From Pachypanchax playfairii (Eukaryota; Chordata; Actinopteri; Cyprinodontiformes; Aplocheilidae), in contig SSNP01000052.1 of the NCBI GenBank assembly GCA_006937955.1, positions 3,386,867 through 3,450,866 of the forward strand: DNA of 64,000 nucleotides. Reading direction: 5' to 3'. How positions within the stretch are numbered: the first letter of the stretch is position 1; every line of letters starts with the position of its first letter. Made by a program: the position numbers and the translations under genes. The notes under the pieces were generated by a model that saw only the letters and a list, made by a program, of their open reading frames with translations, had not been told where the DNA came from and made no database searches. Shown piece by piece: positions 34,560-45,187 of this stretch.

Positions 34560-35752
34560 GCATTTAAAATGAATCGATTATTCAGTCACAACACGTCTTT
34601 CTTTGCTCTCAGTCTCTGAGTTCAGCTTATTTGATTCTGTATTAAATAGGCTGCAGTCAGGTTTTATTTAAATAAATTCAAATAAATTGTTTGGAAGAAC
34701 ACACATCTAGCTACATTTATTATGAGTAGCCACAATAATTTATGGAAATAGTGGATGGTAATTAGATTTATTATAACTTTTCTGATACTAATTGAACTTT
34801 AATGCATCTTTTCCAGCAGACAGTTGACAAACAGCCACTTAGTTCAGTAATTCAACTTTATTTTTATTTTAAAGATTACATGTCAGAGCTGCATTTACAG
34901 CTTAGTGGCTCTTCAGTTGAACAAACAATCAATAAAAGTAAATGTAAAGCTTTACTATGTCAGTGTTAAATGAAATAGTCCTTCAGACATGGTGTTACAG
35001 CATTCGAGGATCCGTCGTGTTCTGTAAAGACGTGATGTGGGTTCTCATGTTTCTGAGCTGTTTATGTAGGAGGGAACCATCACTTTACTCTCAGCCAGCA
35101 GGAAAACAAATTAATCATTAATTCATCATCATCTAAGATCAATACACAGCATTTCTGTCTGATTCATGCTGTTGTGTATTAGGAAGATGATTATTTTGGA
35201 AGACTTACAGACCGTTACATGATATATTCCACTCATAGATGCATTAACGTCTCAGTCAAAAAAAAGTCTGTCCCAGAAAACAGAACCAGCGAGTCAGCAA
35301 AGTTTTAAAAACCTTTATAAATCAGTAAATTACAGAAAACAGCTTTTAAAGCATCTTTTTGCTCCAAATAAGCTAAAATGGACCAGCTAAGTGTAAAGCA
35401 TTTACACTTTAATTGGTCTTGACACTTTATTGTATTTTCTTCCCACTTTGCTGAAGCTCCAGGGAGTTCGAGCCCCGGCTGGTGCCTCACTGACGAAACT
35501 TGAGCTCTGACAAGACAATAGACTCTCCCAGTAAGGACCTTCTCCTTGTGCAATGTCAGAGATTCTGCCTTCAAGTCAACATTCTGAGTGGGAGGGATGG
35601 CGTTAAAAAGCCCGATATCTCGTCCTCACATGGCCATTAAGTTGGACGGGGCCACCACTAATCATGTCTTCAGTTGACGCTGCAGTAACTGATAGCAGGA
35701 CCGATGGAAGTCAGAGCTCAGCAAGTGGGAACGTTTTCTTTTCAAGTCCAGT
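34560..35752. other. No gene recognised
   Basis: AT-rich spacer. A short SINE-like B box (GGGAGTTCGAGCCCCGGCTG, about 35462) is the only recognisable trace. Confidence 0.45.
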
Positions 35753-35754
35753 TA

Positions 35755-35954
35755 CAGTGGGGCAAAAAAGTATTTAGTCAGCCACCAATTGTGTAAGTTC
35801 TCCCACTTAAAAAGATCAGAGAGGCCTGTAATTTTCATCATAGGTATACCTCAACTATGAGAGACAAAATGAGGAAAAAAAATCCAGAAAATCACATTGT
35901 CTGATTTTTAAAGAATTTATTTGCAAATTATGGTGGAAAATAAGTATTTGGTCA
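35755..35954 (+). repeat. Left inverted terminal repeat of the Tc1-like element
   Basis: About 200 bp, with outer motif AAGTATTTAGTCAGCC near 35768 and inner motif AAGTATTTGGTCACC near 35942. In IR/DR elements the N-terminal paired-like domain of the transposase binds these. Confidence 0.9.
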
Positions 35955-36066
35955 CCTACAAACAAGTAAGATTTCTGGCTTTCACAGACCTGTAACTTCT
36001 TTAAGAGGCTCCTCGGTCCTCCACTCGTTACCTGTATTAATGGCACCTGTGTGAACTCGTTATCAG

Positions 36067-36073
36067 TATAAAA
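36067..36073 (+). promoter_or_regulatory. TATA box of the transposase gene
   Basis: TATAAAA, 44 bp upstream of the transposase ATG, in the untranslated region between the left repeat and the ORF. Confidence 0.55.
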
Positions 36074-36117
36074 GACACCTGTCCACAACCTCAAACAGTC
36101 ACGCTCCAAACTCCACT

Positions 36118-37140
36118 ATGGCCAAGACCAAAGAGCTGTCAAAGGACACCAGAAACAAAATTGTAGACCTTCACCAGGCTGGGAAGACTGAATCTGCAAT
36201 AGGTAAGCAGCTTGGTGTGAAGAAATCAACTGTGGGAGCAATTATTAGAAAATGGAAGACATACAAGACCACTGATAATCTCCCTCGATCTGGGGCTCCA
36301 CGCAAGATCTCACCCCGTGGGGTCAAAATGATCACAAGAACGGTGAGCAAAAATCCCAGAACCACACGGAGGGACCTAGTGAATGACCTGCAGAGAGCTG
36401 GGACCAAAGTAACAAAGGCTACCATCAGTAACACACTACGCCGCCAGGGACTCAAATCCTGCAGTGCCAGACGTGTCCCCCTGCTGAAGCCAGGACACGT
36501 CCAGGCCCGTCTGCGGTTTGCTAGAGAGCATTTGGATGATCCAGAAGAGGATTGGGAGAACATCATATGGTCAGATGAAACCAAAATAGAACTTTTTGGT
36601 AGAAGCTCAACTTGTCGTGTTTGGAGGGGAAAGAATGCTGAGTTGGATCCAAAGAACACCATACCTACTGTAAAGCATGGGGGTGGAAACATCATGCTTT
36701 GGGGCTGTTTTTCTGCAAGGGGACCAGGACGACTGATCCGTGTAAAGGAAAGAATGAATGGGGCCATGTATCGTAAGATTTTGAGTGAAAACCTCCTTCC
36801 ATCAGCAAGGGCATTGAAAATGAGACGTGGCTGGGTCTTTCAGCATGACAATGATCCCAAACACACCGCCCGGGCAACGAAGGAGTGGCTTCGTAAGAAG
36901 CATTTCAAGGTCCTGGAGTGGCCTAGCCAGTCTCCAGATCTCAACCCCATAGAAAATCTCTGGAGGGAGTTGAAAGTCCGTGTTGCCCAGCGTCAGCCCC
37001 AAAACATCACTGCTCTAGAGGAGATCTGCATGGAGGAATGGGCCAAAATACCAGCAACAGTGTGTGAAAACCTTGTGAAGACTTACAGAAAACGTTTGAC
37101 CTCTGTCATTGCCAACAAAGGCTATATAACAAAGTATTGA
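36118..37140 (+). CDS. Tc1-like transposase, intact DD34E, 340 aa
   Basis: A cut-and-paste transposase that binds the flanking inverted repeats and moves the element into TA sites. Residues 1-110 form the paired-like bipartite helix-turn-helix region: RNKIVDLHQAGKTESAIGKQ, then a PRSGAPRK linker at 56-63 resembling the GRPR/AT-hook link, then the second helix cluster. The catalytic triad is in place: Asp153 in WSDETK, Asp244 in HDNDPKH and Glu279 in NPIENLW, a 34-residue spacing. The Gly-rich KHGGGNIMLWG box is at 186-196. Length and triad positions equal those of Sleeping Beauty as recalled. No stop or frameshift interrupts it. Activity cannot be judged from sequence alone. The nearest named family was not determined. 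Confidence 0.96.
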   Translation: MAKTKELSKDTRNKIVDLHQAGKTESAIGKQLGVKKSTVGAIIRKWKTYKTTDNLPRSGAPRKISPRGVKMITRTVSKNPRTTRRDLVNDLQRAGTKVTKATISNTLRRQGLKSCSARRVPLLKPGHVQARLRFAREHLDDPEEDWENIIWSDETKIELFGRSSTCRVWRGKNAELDPKNTIPTVKHGGGNIMLWGCFSARGPGRLIRVKERMNGAMYRKILSENLLPSARALKMRRGWVFQHDNDPKHTARATKEWLRKKHFKVLEWPSQSPDLNPIENLWRELKVRVAQRQPQNITALEEICMEEWAKIPATVCENLVKTYRKRLTSVIANKGYITKY

Positions 37141-37156
37141 GATTAACTTTTGTTAT

Positions 37157-37358
37157 TGACCAAATACTTATTTTCCACCATAATTTGCAAATAAATTCTT
37201 TAAAAATCAGACAATGTGATTTTCTGGATTTTTTTTTTCCTCATTTTGTCTCTCATAGTTGAGGTATACCTATGATGAAAATTACAGGCCTCTCTGTTCT
37301 TTTTAAGTGGGAGAACTTACACAATTTGTGGCTGACTAAATACTTTTTTGCCCCACTT
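37157..37358 (-). repeat. Right inverted terminal repeat of the Tc1-like element
   Basis: Reverse complement of the left repeat with only a few substitutions and a length difference in an A-run. It includes AATAAA at 37190-37195, which could end the transposase mRNA. Confidence 0.9.
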
Positions 37359-37360
37359 TA

Positions 37361-39250
37361 TATTGTATTTCTAGAGTTAGCAACATCTGCAGAGACCCAG
37401 CAAAGTCACAGATATAACTATAATACATGTTAGTATTTTATTGAAACTTCAGCATATTTAAGTATTTCTGAAACATTTACAATCTTTTAGAATTTATCAC
37501 CAGGTCAGTTTGTTTCTACAGACTTTTCACTCAAACTTTCTCTGATGATTCATTTTGATAAAGTACATGAAATAGTTTGAGTTAAATTCAGAGTGTAAAG
37601 AAGTTTGTTGTGAGACTGAGTTGGAGATATTTACCCATAATGCACTGCAGTCTGTAGCGTCAAATGTGAGTCCGTCAGCTCAGCAGCTGAAGTTTAGACC
37701 AAACGATTCATGAAACATGATGATTAGCCTAATACATGGAGCAGACACCAGCTGACCTGTAGCAAGGTCCATACACACAGGTGTTGCTGATCAGGTGTCA
37801 CTCAATCACCTGTTCAGCAGCACCTGTGTTACCAGAAGCTCTGAACAAGAGTCAGTAGCTGAATAAGCTGTTTCTTATTGGTAGATTTCATATTAGGTTA
37901 AAAAATGTTTTATTTGACCTGGAAAGAGTTAATTATAAAAACCTATCGCATTCTGCTTTAAAGCATCGTGTATCTGACTTGATGAGTCACGGCGTTCCAG
38001 TTCTCAGTTCATATGGTACCTGTATGCACCTGAAAGCACAACCAGACAAAAACAACATTCTGGTTCTGACTTTTTTGTTTCCTAGATGAGATTCTTATTC
38101 TCCTCACTGAACAGAGATGCTTTACATCGTACACATAAAATGCTTCATCTCTGTTACCCGTAAACAGATTCAATACCACTCAACGTGTTCTGGAGAGTCC
38201 AGATGCTAAAGGAGGAGGTGAAGCAGACTACAGTGTCCCCTGTGTGCGTTCTGTAGGGTAATCTGGATGTGGACTGACAGCTAGCAAGATGATGTTTTAG
38301 CAGCAGCTTCTTCAGTCATTTCCTGATTCTGGATGTGAGACATGAGACTGGTTGAGTCCAGTGGGCCTCGTCTGTGTGGGGGCAGGGATTACAGTAGACC
38401 CTTTCCAGATGGAGGGCTGGAACCCTAACACTTTAATACTGTGGTTTGCTAATTTCAGATTAACCCAGTTCTTCACTGTAGAAGCTTTGTTTTTCTTGGA
38501 GGTATTATTTTATTTGGGGGTGATCTATGATCTAAAGTTAGAACATGTTCTTTGTGTTTTACACATGTGGTGATTGAAACGTTTATGAATCCAGCGACGA
38601 CACAAGCTGCCATTAACATTTTCATCTGAAAGGTCACAGTTACTGAAAGCAGAGGTCCCATAAAACAAGCACCTGTGTGACTTAAGAGCAGCTGATGTTA
38701 CCATGGAGAATTCTCACAGGAAGTCCAGAATGTTTGGCTGTTCAGCCTCCAACCCTAAAGTCAGCAGATCAATACTGTACAGAAAGCACATGACGAACGC
38801 AGGCACCATCATTACAGTCAGCTTGTAAAGACTTATAGGCTTGACAGATGGTGAAGTTCACAATCAGTCATTATACCAGGCTAAAATCCATGTTTAATAC
38901 CCACACGGGATATCTGCTGACAATCGATGTGATAACAGAAGCACCCAGCAAGCAGAGTTACATGAAGAATAATAAACCTGTGTCAAATGGATCAACCGTA
39001 GAGCCTTTTCATATCACAGGTTTCTCTGCAGGTTATCTTAACCACAATACTATAACAAGGATAACAGTGTCCAAATGTAGAAACTAATACAAAAGTTGAT
39101 CAGTCATTATAGCTGAAGTTATACTTTATAAACAAATGAATCAGTTAATGATTGAAATAACTCAATAACACACACATTTCCTATTATTATATCCAACTCT
39201 AAGGTTTCACACATCAGGAAGATTAAATGTAATTTTGTCTTTAGTAGGTC
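37361..39250. other. No gene recognised
   Basis: Moderately AT-rich sequence. Short frames at 38352-38573 and 38473-38661 have no domain or splice support. Confidence 0.45.
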
Positions 39251-39838
39251 TTAAAGAGGCCCTTCCATTAAAAACAGTTTTTCTGAGGTTTCTGTTGAAT
39301 ATTTTAGCTCCACAGGTGTTCTTACCTTCATAGTGGGTGAAAACAGGTCAACAACTTCTCTTTCAGTTTTTATCTCTCAAACTACGCATTTGGTGATAAA
39401 ACCCGAGTTCTCCCGAGTCCGAACAGCCTGTATCTGTTTCATCACAACTCCTTTGTTTGTTAGTATTCATCAACTCCTGCAGTTGAAACCACGCCTAGCA
39501 TGCTGCTAGCGAAAAGCTGTTAGCATAAGATGTAACAAACAGGAAGAGAGAACGTCTGACATTGCCATGCGCAGCGGGGCAGGAAACAGTATTCTTTGCT
39601 CTCATAGGCTAGTTTGTTAGCCAATCAGAGTCCAGCAAATTCGAATAATGAATATGAACAAGCTGCTGCTCGAGGCCTGACGGAAGGAGCCGGAACCACC
39701 TGAATTTTAATGCAGATTGCAGATTGAAAGGTCTGTTAATCAATGTTTTCTAAAGTTTTTTAGACATAAAATGTTTCATATTACTGGTTAATACTTAAGA
39801 AATAAAGTTATGAAATTTGTATGAAATGGCCTCTTTAA
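39251..39838. mobile_element. MITE with TTAA target duplication (piggyBac-like)
   Basis: The left end is TTAA-AGAGGCCCTTCC and the right end is ATGGCCTCT-TTAA, giving inverted termini AGAGGCC. TTAA at 39251-39254 and 39835-39838 is the target duplication. The 580-bp interior has no transposase frame. A remnant of the same family is at 31797-31877. Confidence 0.75.
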
Positions 39839-40912
39839 GACAATAAACCAGAAAAAACTGCACACATTCCAACATCTCATGAACTAAAATTAAAAGAGGA
39901 TATATTTAGTTTTAAACTGCTGATTACAGTTCCTGAGCAGAAGCACTAACGTGTTTAAAACACTTATACATGGTTCTACTTTTCATAGAAAAGTGTTTGT
40001 TTATTCAGATATAAAACCTTATTAAAACTTTGAACATGAAAATCTTTATGCTCAGATAAAAGCCAGACACTGTTTGACATTAACCAGTTCTCTTGATGTC
40101 TCCAGTAAAAGCTGATGGATCCCAAATACAAGAAATCAAATCTAACAACACCATGAACAAGATAGTAGAAGCATGACGGCCCAATACAAATAACACCAGA
40201 TGTCATTTAATTGTTCAGGATGCTGATTATACATCACACCCAGTGAATCAGCTCCTAATTACATCCGGACATCTTCATGAAACAGCTGGCTGCACGTTTA
40301 CATCAGGAATCATTCTGCTGTGATGTGGTTGGTGGCCAGTGATGGATGAATGATCCAACAGGTTCAGGTGAAGCATCATGTTATCAGAAAGAAGCCACAA
40401 ACAGATGGTCTTGTAGACATGGAGCATCACCAGCATTTTCACCAGGGTCATGTGATGCAAGTGGTCTACGCATATGGATTAGTGTAGACCTGCAGAACCC
40501 TTGGAGACCAGTTTCAATGACTGCATGACTCCCTGTTAGACCAAACCACCTCCATTGTGACTGGAGAGAACCACATCCAGCTCACATGAGACCAGCTGTG
40601 TGTGTTTACACATCAAACCCAAAATCTTGATTCACATGTCATGGAGGATTTACAAACATTCACTTTACAATTCCAACACCCTTCAAGTCAATAAGTAGCA
40701 GGTCATTTATACCTTATTTTTCTATAATCTTACTAGCTGCATCTTTTTGGTAAAATTAGAAACACCTGAGATCTGAAAGTCCATCAGTAACATTTTAGAT
40801 TTCGTCATTAAACTTCATGAGTTTAGAAACTTGATAAGCAGGAACAGTTTTAGTCAACTGGCTAATTTTAGTTTAATATAAATTAAAACTTCAGTATGAA
40901 TCAGTCACATAA
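39839..40912. other. No gene recognised
   Basis: Searched on the minus strand for further ZP3 exons (a ZP-C domain, furin site or transmembrane tail) downstream of the ZP-N gene; none was seen. Confidence 0.5.
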
Positions 40913-40918
40913 TTTATT
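40913..40918 (-). terminator. Poly(A) signal of the ZP-N gene
   Basis: AATAAA on the minus strand, 72 bases after the stop codon, suggesting the two-exon transcript ends here. Confidence 0.5.
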
Positions 40919-40989
40919 GGGATTTTCAGTGAACAGCTGATTGTCAGAGGCCCACAGTGAACTGAAGAACCTGGAAGCTGCAGCAGATA

Positions 40990-41686
40990 TTAGTTCATGT
41001 AGTGACACTCCACTGCAATGACTGTCCTCTGGGTCCTTGTGATGGGACTGGAGCCCAGGGCTCTGGGATCATAGACCAGTTTGAAGGCATAAACAAAGCC
41101 GGAGTCATTCACCTGTAAACAGAAGGAAGGATTAAACACCTGAACATGTTGAAAAAAAGACCAGTTAACATGTAAAAGTTGAAGCGTGTACCTCCAGCGT
41201 GCTGCCACAGTCATGCAGCTCAGACTCAAAGATCAACACATGAGACAGAGGATCCAGTTCAGTAGGAGGACAGTCTCCAAGAGTGATCTCATCTGGACTG
41301 ATCAGCTTACCGAGACCCAGCAGGTCCTGACTCACTTCTACCTGGATTCTACTCTCCCCACACCTCACAGCCACCCGGTTGGACACTGATGGCTGCTGCA
41401 CGTCCAGTGGGACAGGAGGTTTGGTCACTGGAGACTCTGGATCTGCTGGAAACTTCCATTTGAGTTTGTTTCTTTCAGACTGGATCCACTTTGAATGGAA
41501 CCTGTTGGCTGGTTCAGGAAACAGACGCTGTCTCTCAGGTGCAGCTGCTGGTTCTGTCTGCACTGCTGTAGGAATCTGCATCACACCCCCCCAGTATCCC
41601 TGCAGCCTCATGCTGCCGAGGCGAGCACCGCTCAGCCCAACACACGCCAGAACAAAGCAGAACACAATGAGCTGTCTGGACTCCAT
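40990..41686 (-). CDS. ZP3-like egg-coat protein ending after the ZP-N domain, 205 aa
   Basis: Exons 41686-41192 and 41112-40990 join at GAG|GTG (donor GTACAC, acceptor TTTACAG). The product has a signal peptide (1 to about 20), a Pro-rich linker and a ZP-N module with its four cysteines at 109, 139, 160 and 201 (expected pairs 109-201 and 139-160). ZP3 family hallmarks are CGSTLEV, FVYAFKLVYDP and the RTQ segment before the last Cys. A normal ZP3 continues about 200 residues more through ZP-C, a cleavage site and a membrane tail. Here the frame ends CHYMN-stop, with no donor beside it. The start at 41686 is preferred over the in-frame ATG at 41704, which lies too close to the TATA box. It is either a derived short gene or a truncated paralog. 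Confidence 0.82.
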
Positions 41687-41718
41687 TGTTGCATACACAT
41701 GCACTCTACCTTAGAACC

Positions 41719-41724
41719 TTTATA
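41719..41724 (-). promoter_or_regulatory. TATA box of the ZP-N gene
   Basis: TATAAA on the minus strand, 32 bases upstream of the preferred ATG. That places the transcription start almost at the ATG. Very short 5' leaders are usual for fish egg-coat genes. Confidence 0.65.
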
Positions 41725-41729
41725 AAGAG

Positions 41730-44185
41730 TCAGAGGCTCCGCCCCCTGCCTCGTTAACCAAACACATCTCCACACTTGTAGATGCTGCAGCTGCTCATCA
41801 TGTCTAATTGCTCCATCCAGGAGCAGAAATCCTGATACTGACAGTCAGCTGCTTTAACATGGTGACGCTCCACCGTCCAAATACTCAAACACTTTAAACT
41901 TTATACACAAGTCATAAAATAACCTGAAGACTTCAGTTTTACTGAGAAAAACATACAAAATGTATTAAAGAGGTCACACTGCGGGCCCCTCAGCTGACAC
42001 CTGCTTTAACGTATCCCATTAATCTGCCTCTTATATTCTTTTTTTAAATTCCTACTTCATAAAATAAATATTTTAAAAAAGCACATCACAGCTACTCAGT
42101 ACAAAAATACCATGTTCTGTTCAGTCACTGTCAAACTACACGCTGTTTAGCCATCAGTGACATGACAGTCACAGTGGTACTATTTCAACATCTGAATAAT
42201 TTCCTTCTGCTCCCTTGTTCTTTATGTTTCAGTCTCACTATGAATGAAGCTGTTGAATGTTTTCATTTTGAATGACTTTGTCTTCGTCTATCAGGAGGTT
42301 AAAGGACAGATGGAAAGTTTCCTACTGTCCCAATAACTCATTGGAAGTGGTTTCTATGAAGGGAGTGAAACTTTGTCTCAGCCATTCCACCTCTCTGAGC
42401 CTGCAGCACCAGTCAGTTCAGGTCAGGATGCTCTGAATACTGCTGTGGTGGTGGTGGTGATGATGATGATGATGATGAAGATTTTCTCTCACTTCAGACT
42501 CCAGACGAGGTGCGTCCTCTGAGAAGCCTTCTTGGTGAGGTACATGGTGTCGAGAGTCCATTCAAAGGTTTGTCTGGCTAAGTCTCGTAACGGGGAGCAA
42601 ATTATATGTACTTATGTTTCCTTTATCTGTAATTTTACAACTGAAACAAAAGTAACAAACAACTGGAAGATTATTTTTTTTTATTTTAAATAAAGTGCAG
42701 ACTCTCAGAAGTCCTGCTCTGAAACATCCTGAAAACAAGACAATGCAGGTGGAAAAACTTTGTTTGATAGATGAGTCTGAATTCCCTTCAGTTCCTCAGC
42801 TGCATATGGAGTCAGCCCGTTGGTTTAATCCTCATTAGTTGTTATATTTTCAACAGAATACTGTCCAGACCCAATTAGCTCATTTCTTTCATGAGGCGTG
42901 TGAATTTTCAAGGTTTAAAAGATAATTTTAGTTAAATAAAAAAGTAAAAACTACGTGAAACAGAGACGCCACTTCCCAGCAACAGGAGCTCAGTGAACAT
43001 GATGATGAGGAGAATGATAAGCATCTGCTGGGGTGAAACAGCTGACTGAATCAGCTTGTTAGAGTGACGGAGTCAAAAAATGTTTTAATCAAATATATAA
43101 TCTCAAACACAGAAAATGCCGTTTTCTCACAGCGTTGGCGTTCTAAATGTTTTCTATTTGGATCTTGGTTGAAGTTGAATAAAGATCATTTTGAATGTAA
43201 ATGTAAAGATGAAACGCAGGTCGTTTCAAGAGCCTGCTGTGTTCCAGCTGTACAGAAAACAAGATCCTTCATTTGTCTTCGTACGTCATCAGTTTGTGTT
43301 GGATAGCTGACATCATACAATGTTTCAAGGTCACGGTGAGGAGTGTTGCTATAGCAACAGTGAGTAATGAAAGATGCCCATCAGATCACATCATTCAGCA
43401 GAAGGAATGAAGGCATAGACGAGCTTCCTTCAGAGCTGCAGACACACACTCATGGTAAACATCTCAGATTTTATTGTCTTCATCTTCCAAATATTTGATT
43501 GTGCATTAATCTGTTGAGTTCACACACAAAGGACTGTGTGTATGTGAGTGGAGTGGATCTCTTGTTTGTGATTGAGGTTGCCAGCTGTGGTCCGACAGCT
43601 GCAACGTTCAGGGCTCTTCAAGCACAAACCAGGACAAACACCCACAGAACCTTCTCCAGCAGAGCCTGAATCCTCTGAGAGATCATTTCCCTGTAGGAGG
43701 TCCCACAGTGAGCACAGTGTTGCACCACAAACACGGCAACTCACTCAATCCCATCTGACACAAAGTTCCTGCTCCTTTTCTCTTCACTGAGATGGAACCC
43801 AGTCCTGGATCTTGCACAGAAGCCCCGCCCACCTGATGCTTCATTAAACTCAGTCAAGTTCTAAACATATATCTGCATGTTTGATGTGTGGTGCAAAGAG
43901 CAGCTGGTCGTTTCAGAGCCCAGAGGAGCAGAAAGATCACCGGGTAATAAACACACCTGCAGTCAGATGTTTACATATACTCATCTGGAACATGAACATC
44001 ATCATCAAAACAAAAGAAATTAATTTAAATCCTGTTTAAGTGCCAGACTGCAATAACCTGCCTGAAGATAAAATGTAAACTGTTTACAGGAGGTACTGAA
44101 ACCACGCCCACATTGGAACCCCATGTAAAAGCTGTCAAACCACAAACAACATCTGTTACCAGATCATGCCTTCTGCCTAAATTGC
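41730..44185. other. No gene recognised; one microsatellite
   Basis: Intergenic sequence with a GTG/ATG triplet tract at 42446-42479. Frames at 43520-43790 on both strands overlap each other and show no domain. Confidence 0.5.
42446..42479. repeat. (GTG)n(ATG)n microsatellite
   Basis: About five GTG triplets followed by seven ATG triplets. Confidence 0.85.
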
Positions 44186-44626
44186 CAGCAGAGCACAGTA
44201 CAGCCAAGCTGCCAGCAGAGGGCAGCAAAGCAAAAAATTGTCAACAGAGTGCAGTACCAAAAAGCTGCCAGCAGAGGGAAGTATGCCTCTAGAGCACAGT
44301 ACAAACAAAGAAAAAATTACAGAGCAAGTACAGATTTATTAAAAAAGAAAGAATAAATAATAAACTACAATTCATTAACTTGAATAAAAAGAATTTCCTT
44401 TCATTTGAAATTACCATTTGATTTATAGTAATGAAACATTTCTATCAAAAGCATGAAACGAACTGTTTTCAAGTGTAATGACTCATGTAAACCACAACAG
44501 GGAGACTCTACATGCCTACATTTGAAGTGTATGTTATCTTGCAATTACTCAGTCTGTCTACACAGGGCACAGCACAAAGTCAGTTTTACGAAGGAAGGAC
44601 TAGATGAAAAGACAGTGGTCATAAGA

Positions 44627-44867
44627 GCACAGTACAATCGAGCTGCCAGCAGAGGGCAGTATGCCCATTTAGCACAGTACAACCAAGCTGCCAGCAGAGG
44701 GCAGTATGCCCATTTAGCACAGTACAACCAAGCTGCCAGCAGAGGGCAGTATGCCCGTAGAGCACAGTACAGCCAAGCTGCCGGCAGAGGGCAGTATGCC
44801 CATAGAGCACAGTACAACCAAGCTGCCAGCAGAGGGCAGTATGCCCATAGAGTACAGTACAAACAAG
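44627..44867 (+). repeat. CTCF-motif run 1 (5 units)
   Basis: Five units. One carries GCCGGCAGAGGG in place of GCCAGCAGAGGG. Two units have CATTTAGCACAG in place of CATAGAGCACAG. Confidence 0.9.
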
Positions 44868-45187
44868 GAAAAATTACATAGCAAGTGCAGATTTATTAAA
44901 AAACTTAGGAATAAATAATAACCTAGAATTCATAACATGGAGTCAAAAGCTATTCCTTTATTTTAAATATACAATTTGCTTTATATTCACCAAACATTTC
45001 TATCAAAAGAATAAAATGAACTGTTTTCAATTATAAAATGTAATGACTCATGTGAACAACAACAGGGAGACTCCACATTCCTAGATTTTAAATATATGAT
45101 GTCTTGCAATTGCTCAGTTTGTCCACACAAGGGCGCAAAGTCAGTTTTACTAAGGAAGGACTAGATGAAAAGACAGTGGGCAGCAGA
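44868..45187. repeat. Representative spacer of the satellite, with AP-1 site at 45043-45051
   Basis: About 320 bp repeated between runs. It contains an AT-rich block with AATAAATAATAAAC, the AP-1 consensus ATGACTCAT, and the segment CCACACAAGGGCGCAAAG just before the next run. The AP-1 site is ATGACTCAT in most copies seen (for example 44478, 45514, 46030, 46591, 46972). In the longer 332-bp spacers it is flanked by a second TGACTCAT-like word. One spacer copy ends the array near 54220. Confidence 0.85.

Larger units (their letters stand above)
35755..37358 (+). mobile_element. Complete Tc1-like transposon (1604 bp)
   Basis: The element is bounded by TA on both sides (35753-35754, 37359-37360), the Tc1/mariner target duplication. 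Ends are CAGTGGGGCAAAAAAGTATT on the left and AATACTTTTTTGCCCCACTT on the right, so the outermost right base is T where G would complete the inverted repeat. The inverted repeats span about 200 bp and are nearly identical. Each holds an outer and an inner related motif (AGTATTTAGTCA and AGTATTTGGTCA), the IR/DR layout of Sleeping Beauty-type elements. The high similarity of the repeats and the intact ORF indicate a young insertion. Confidence 0.95.

Noticed and set aside
34375..34563. Poly-leucine frame on the minus strand
   Set aside because: It is the (AAT)n microsatellite read in one frame.
36171..36767. 198-codon minus-strand frame
   Set aside because: It is the antisense shadow of the Tc1-like transposase.
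41687..41704. Upstream in-frame ATG of the ZP-N gene as the start
   Set aside because: It lies only 15 bp from the TATA box, upstream of the predicted transcription start, and would put six extra residues before the signal peptide.
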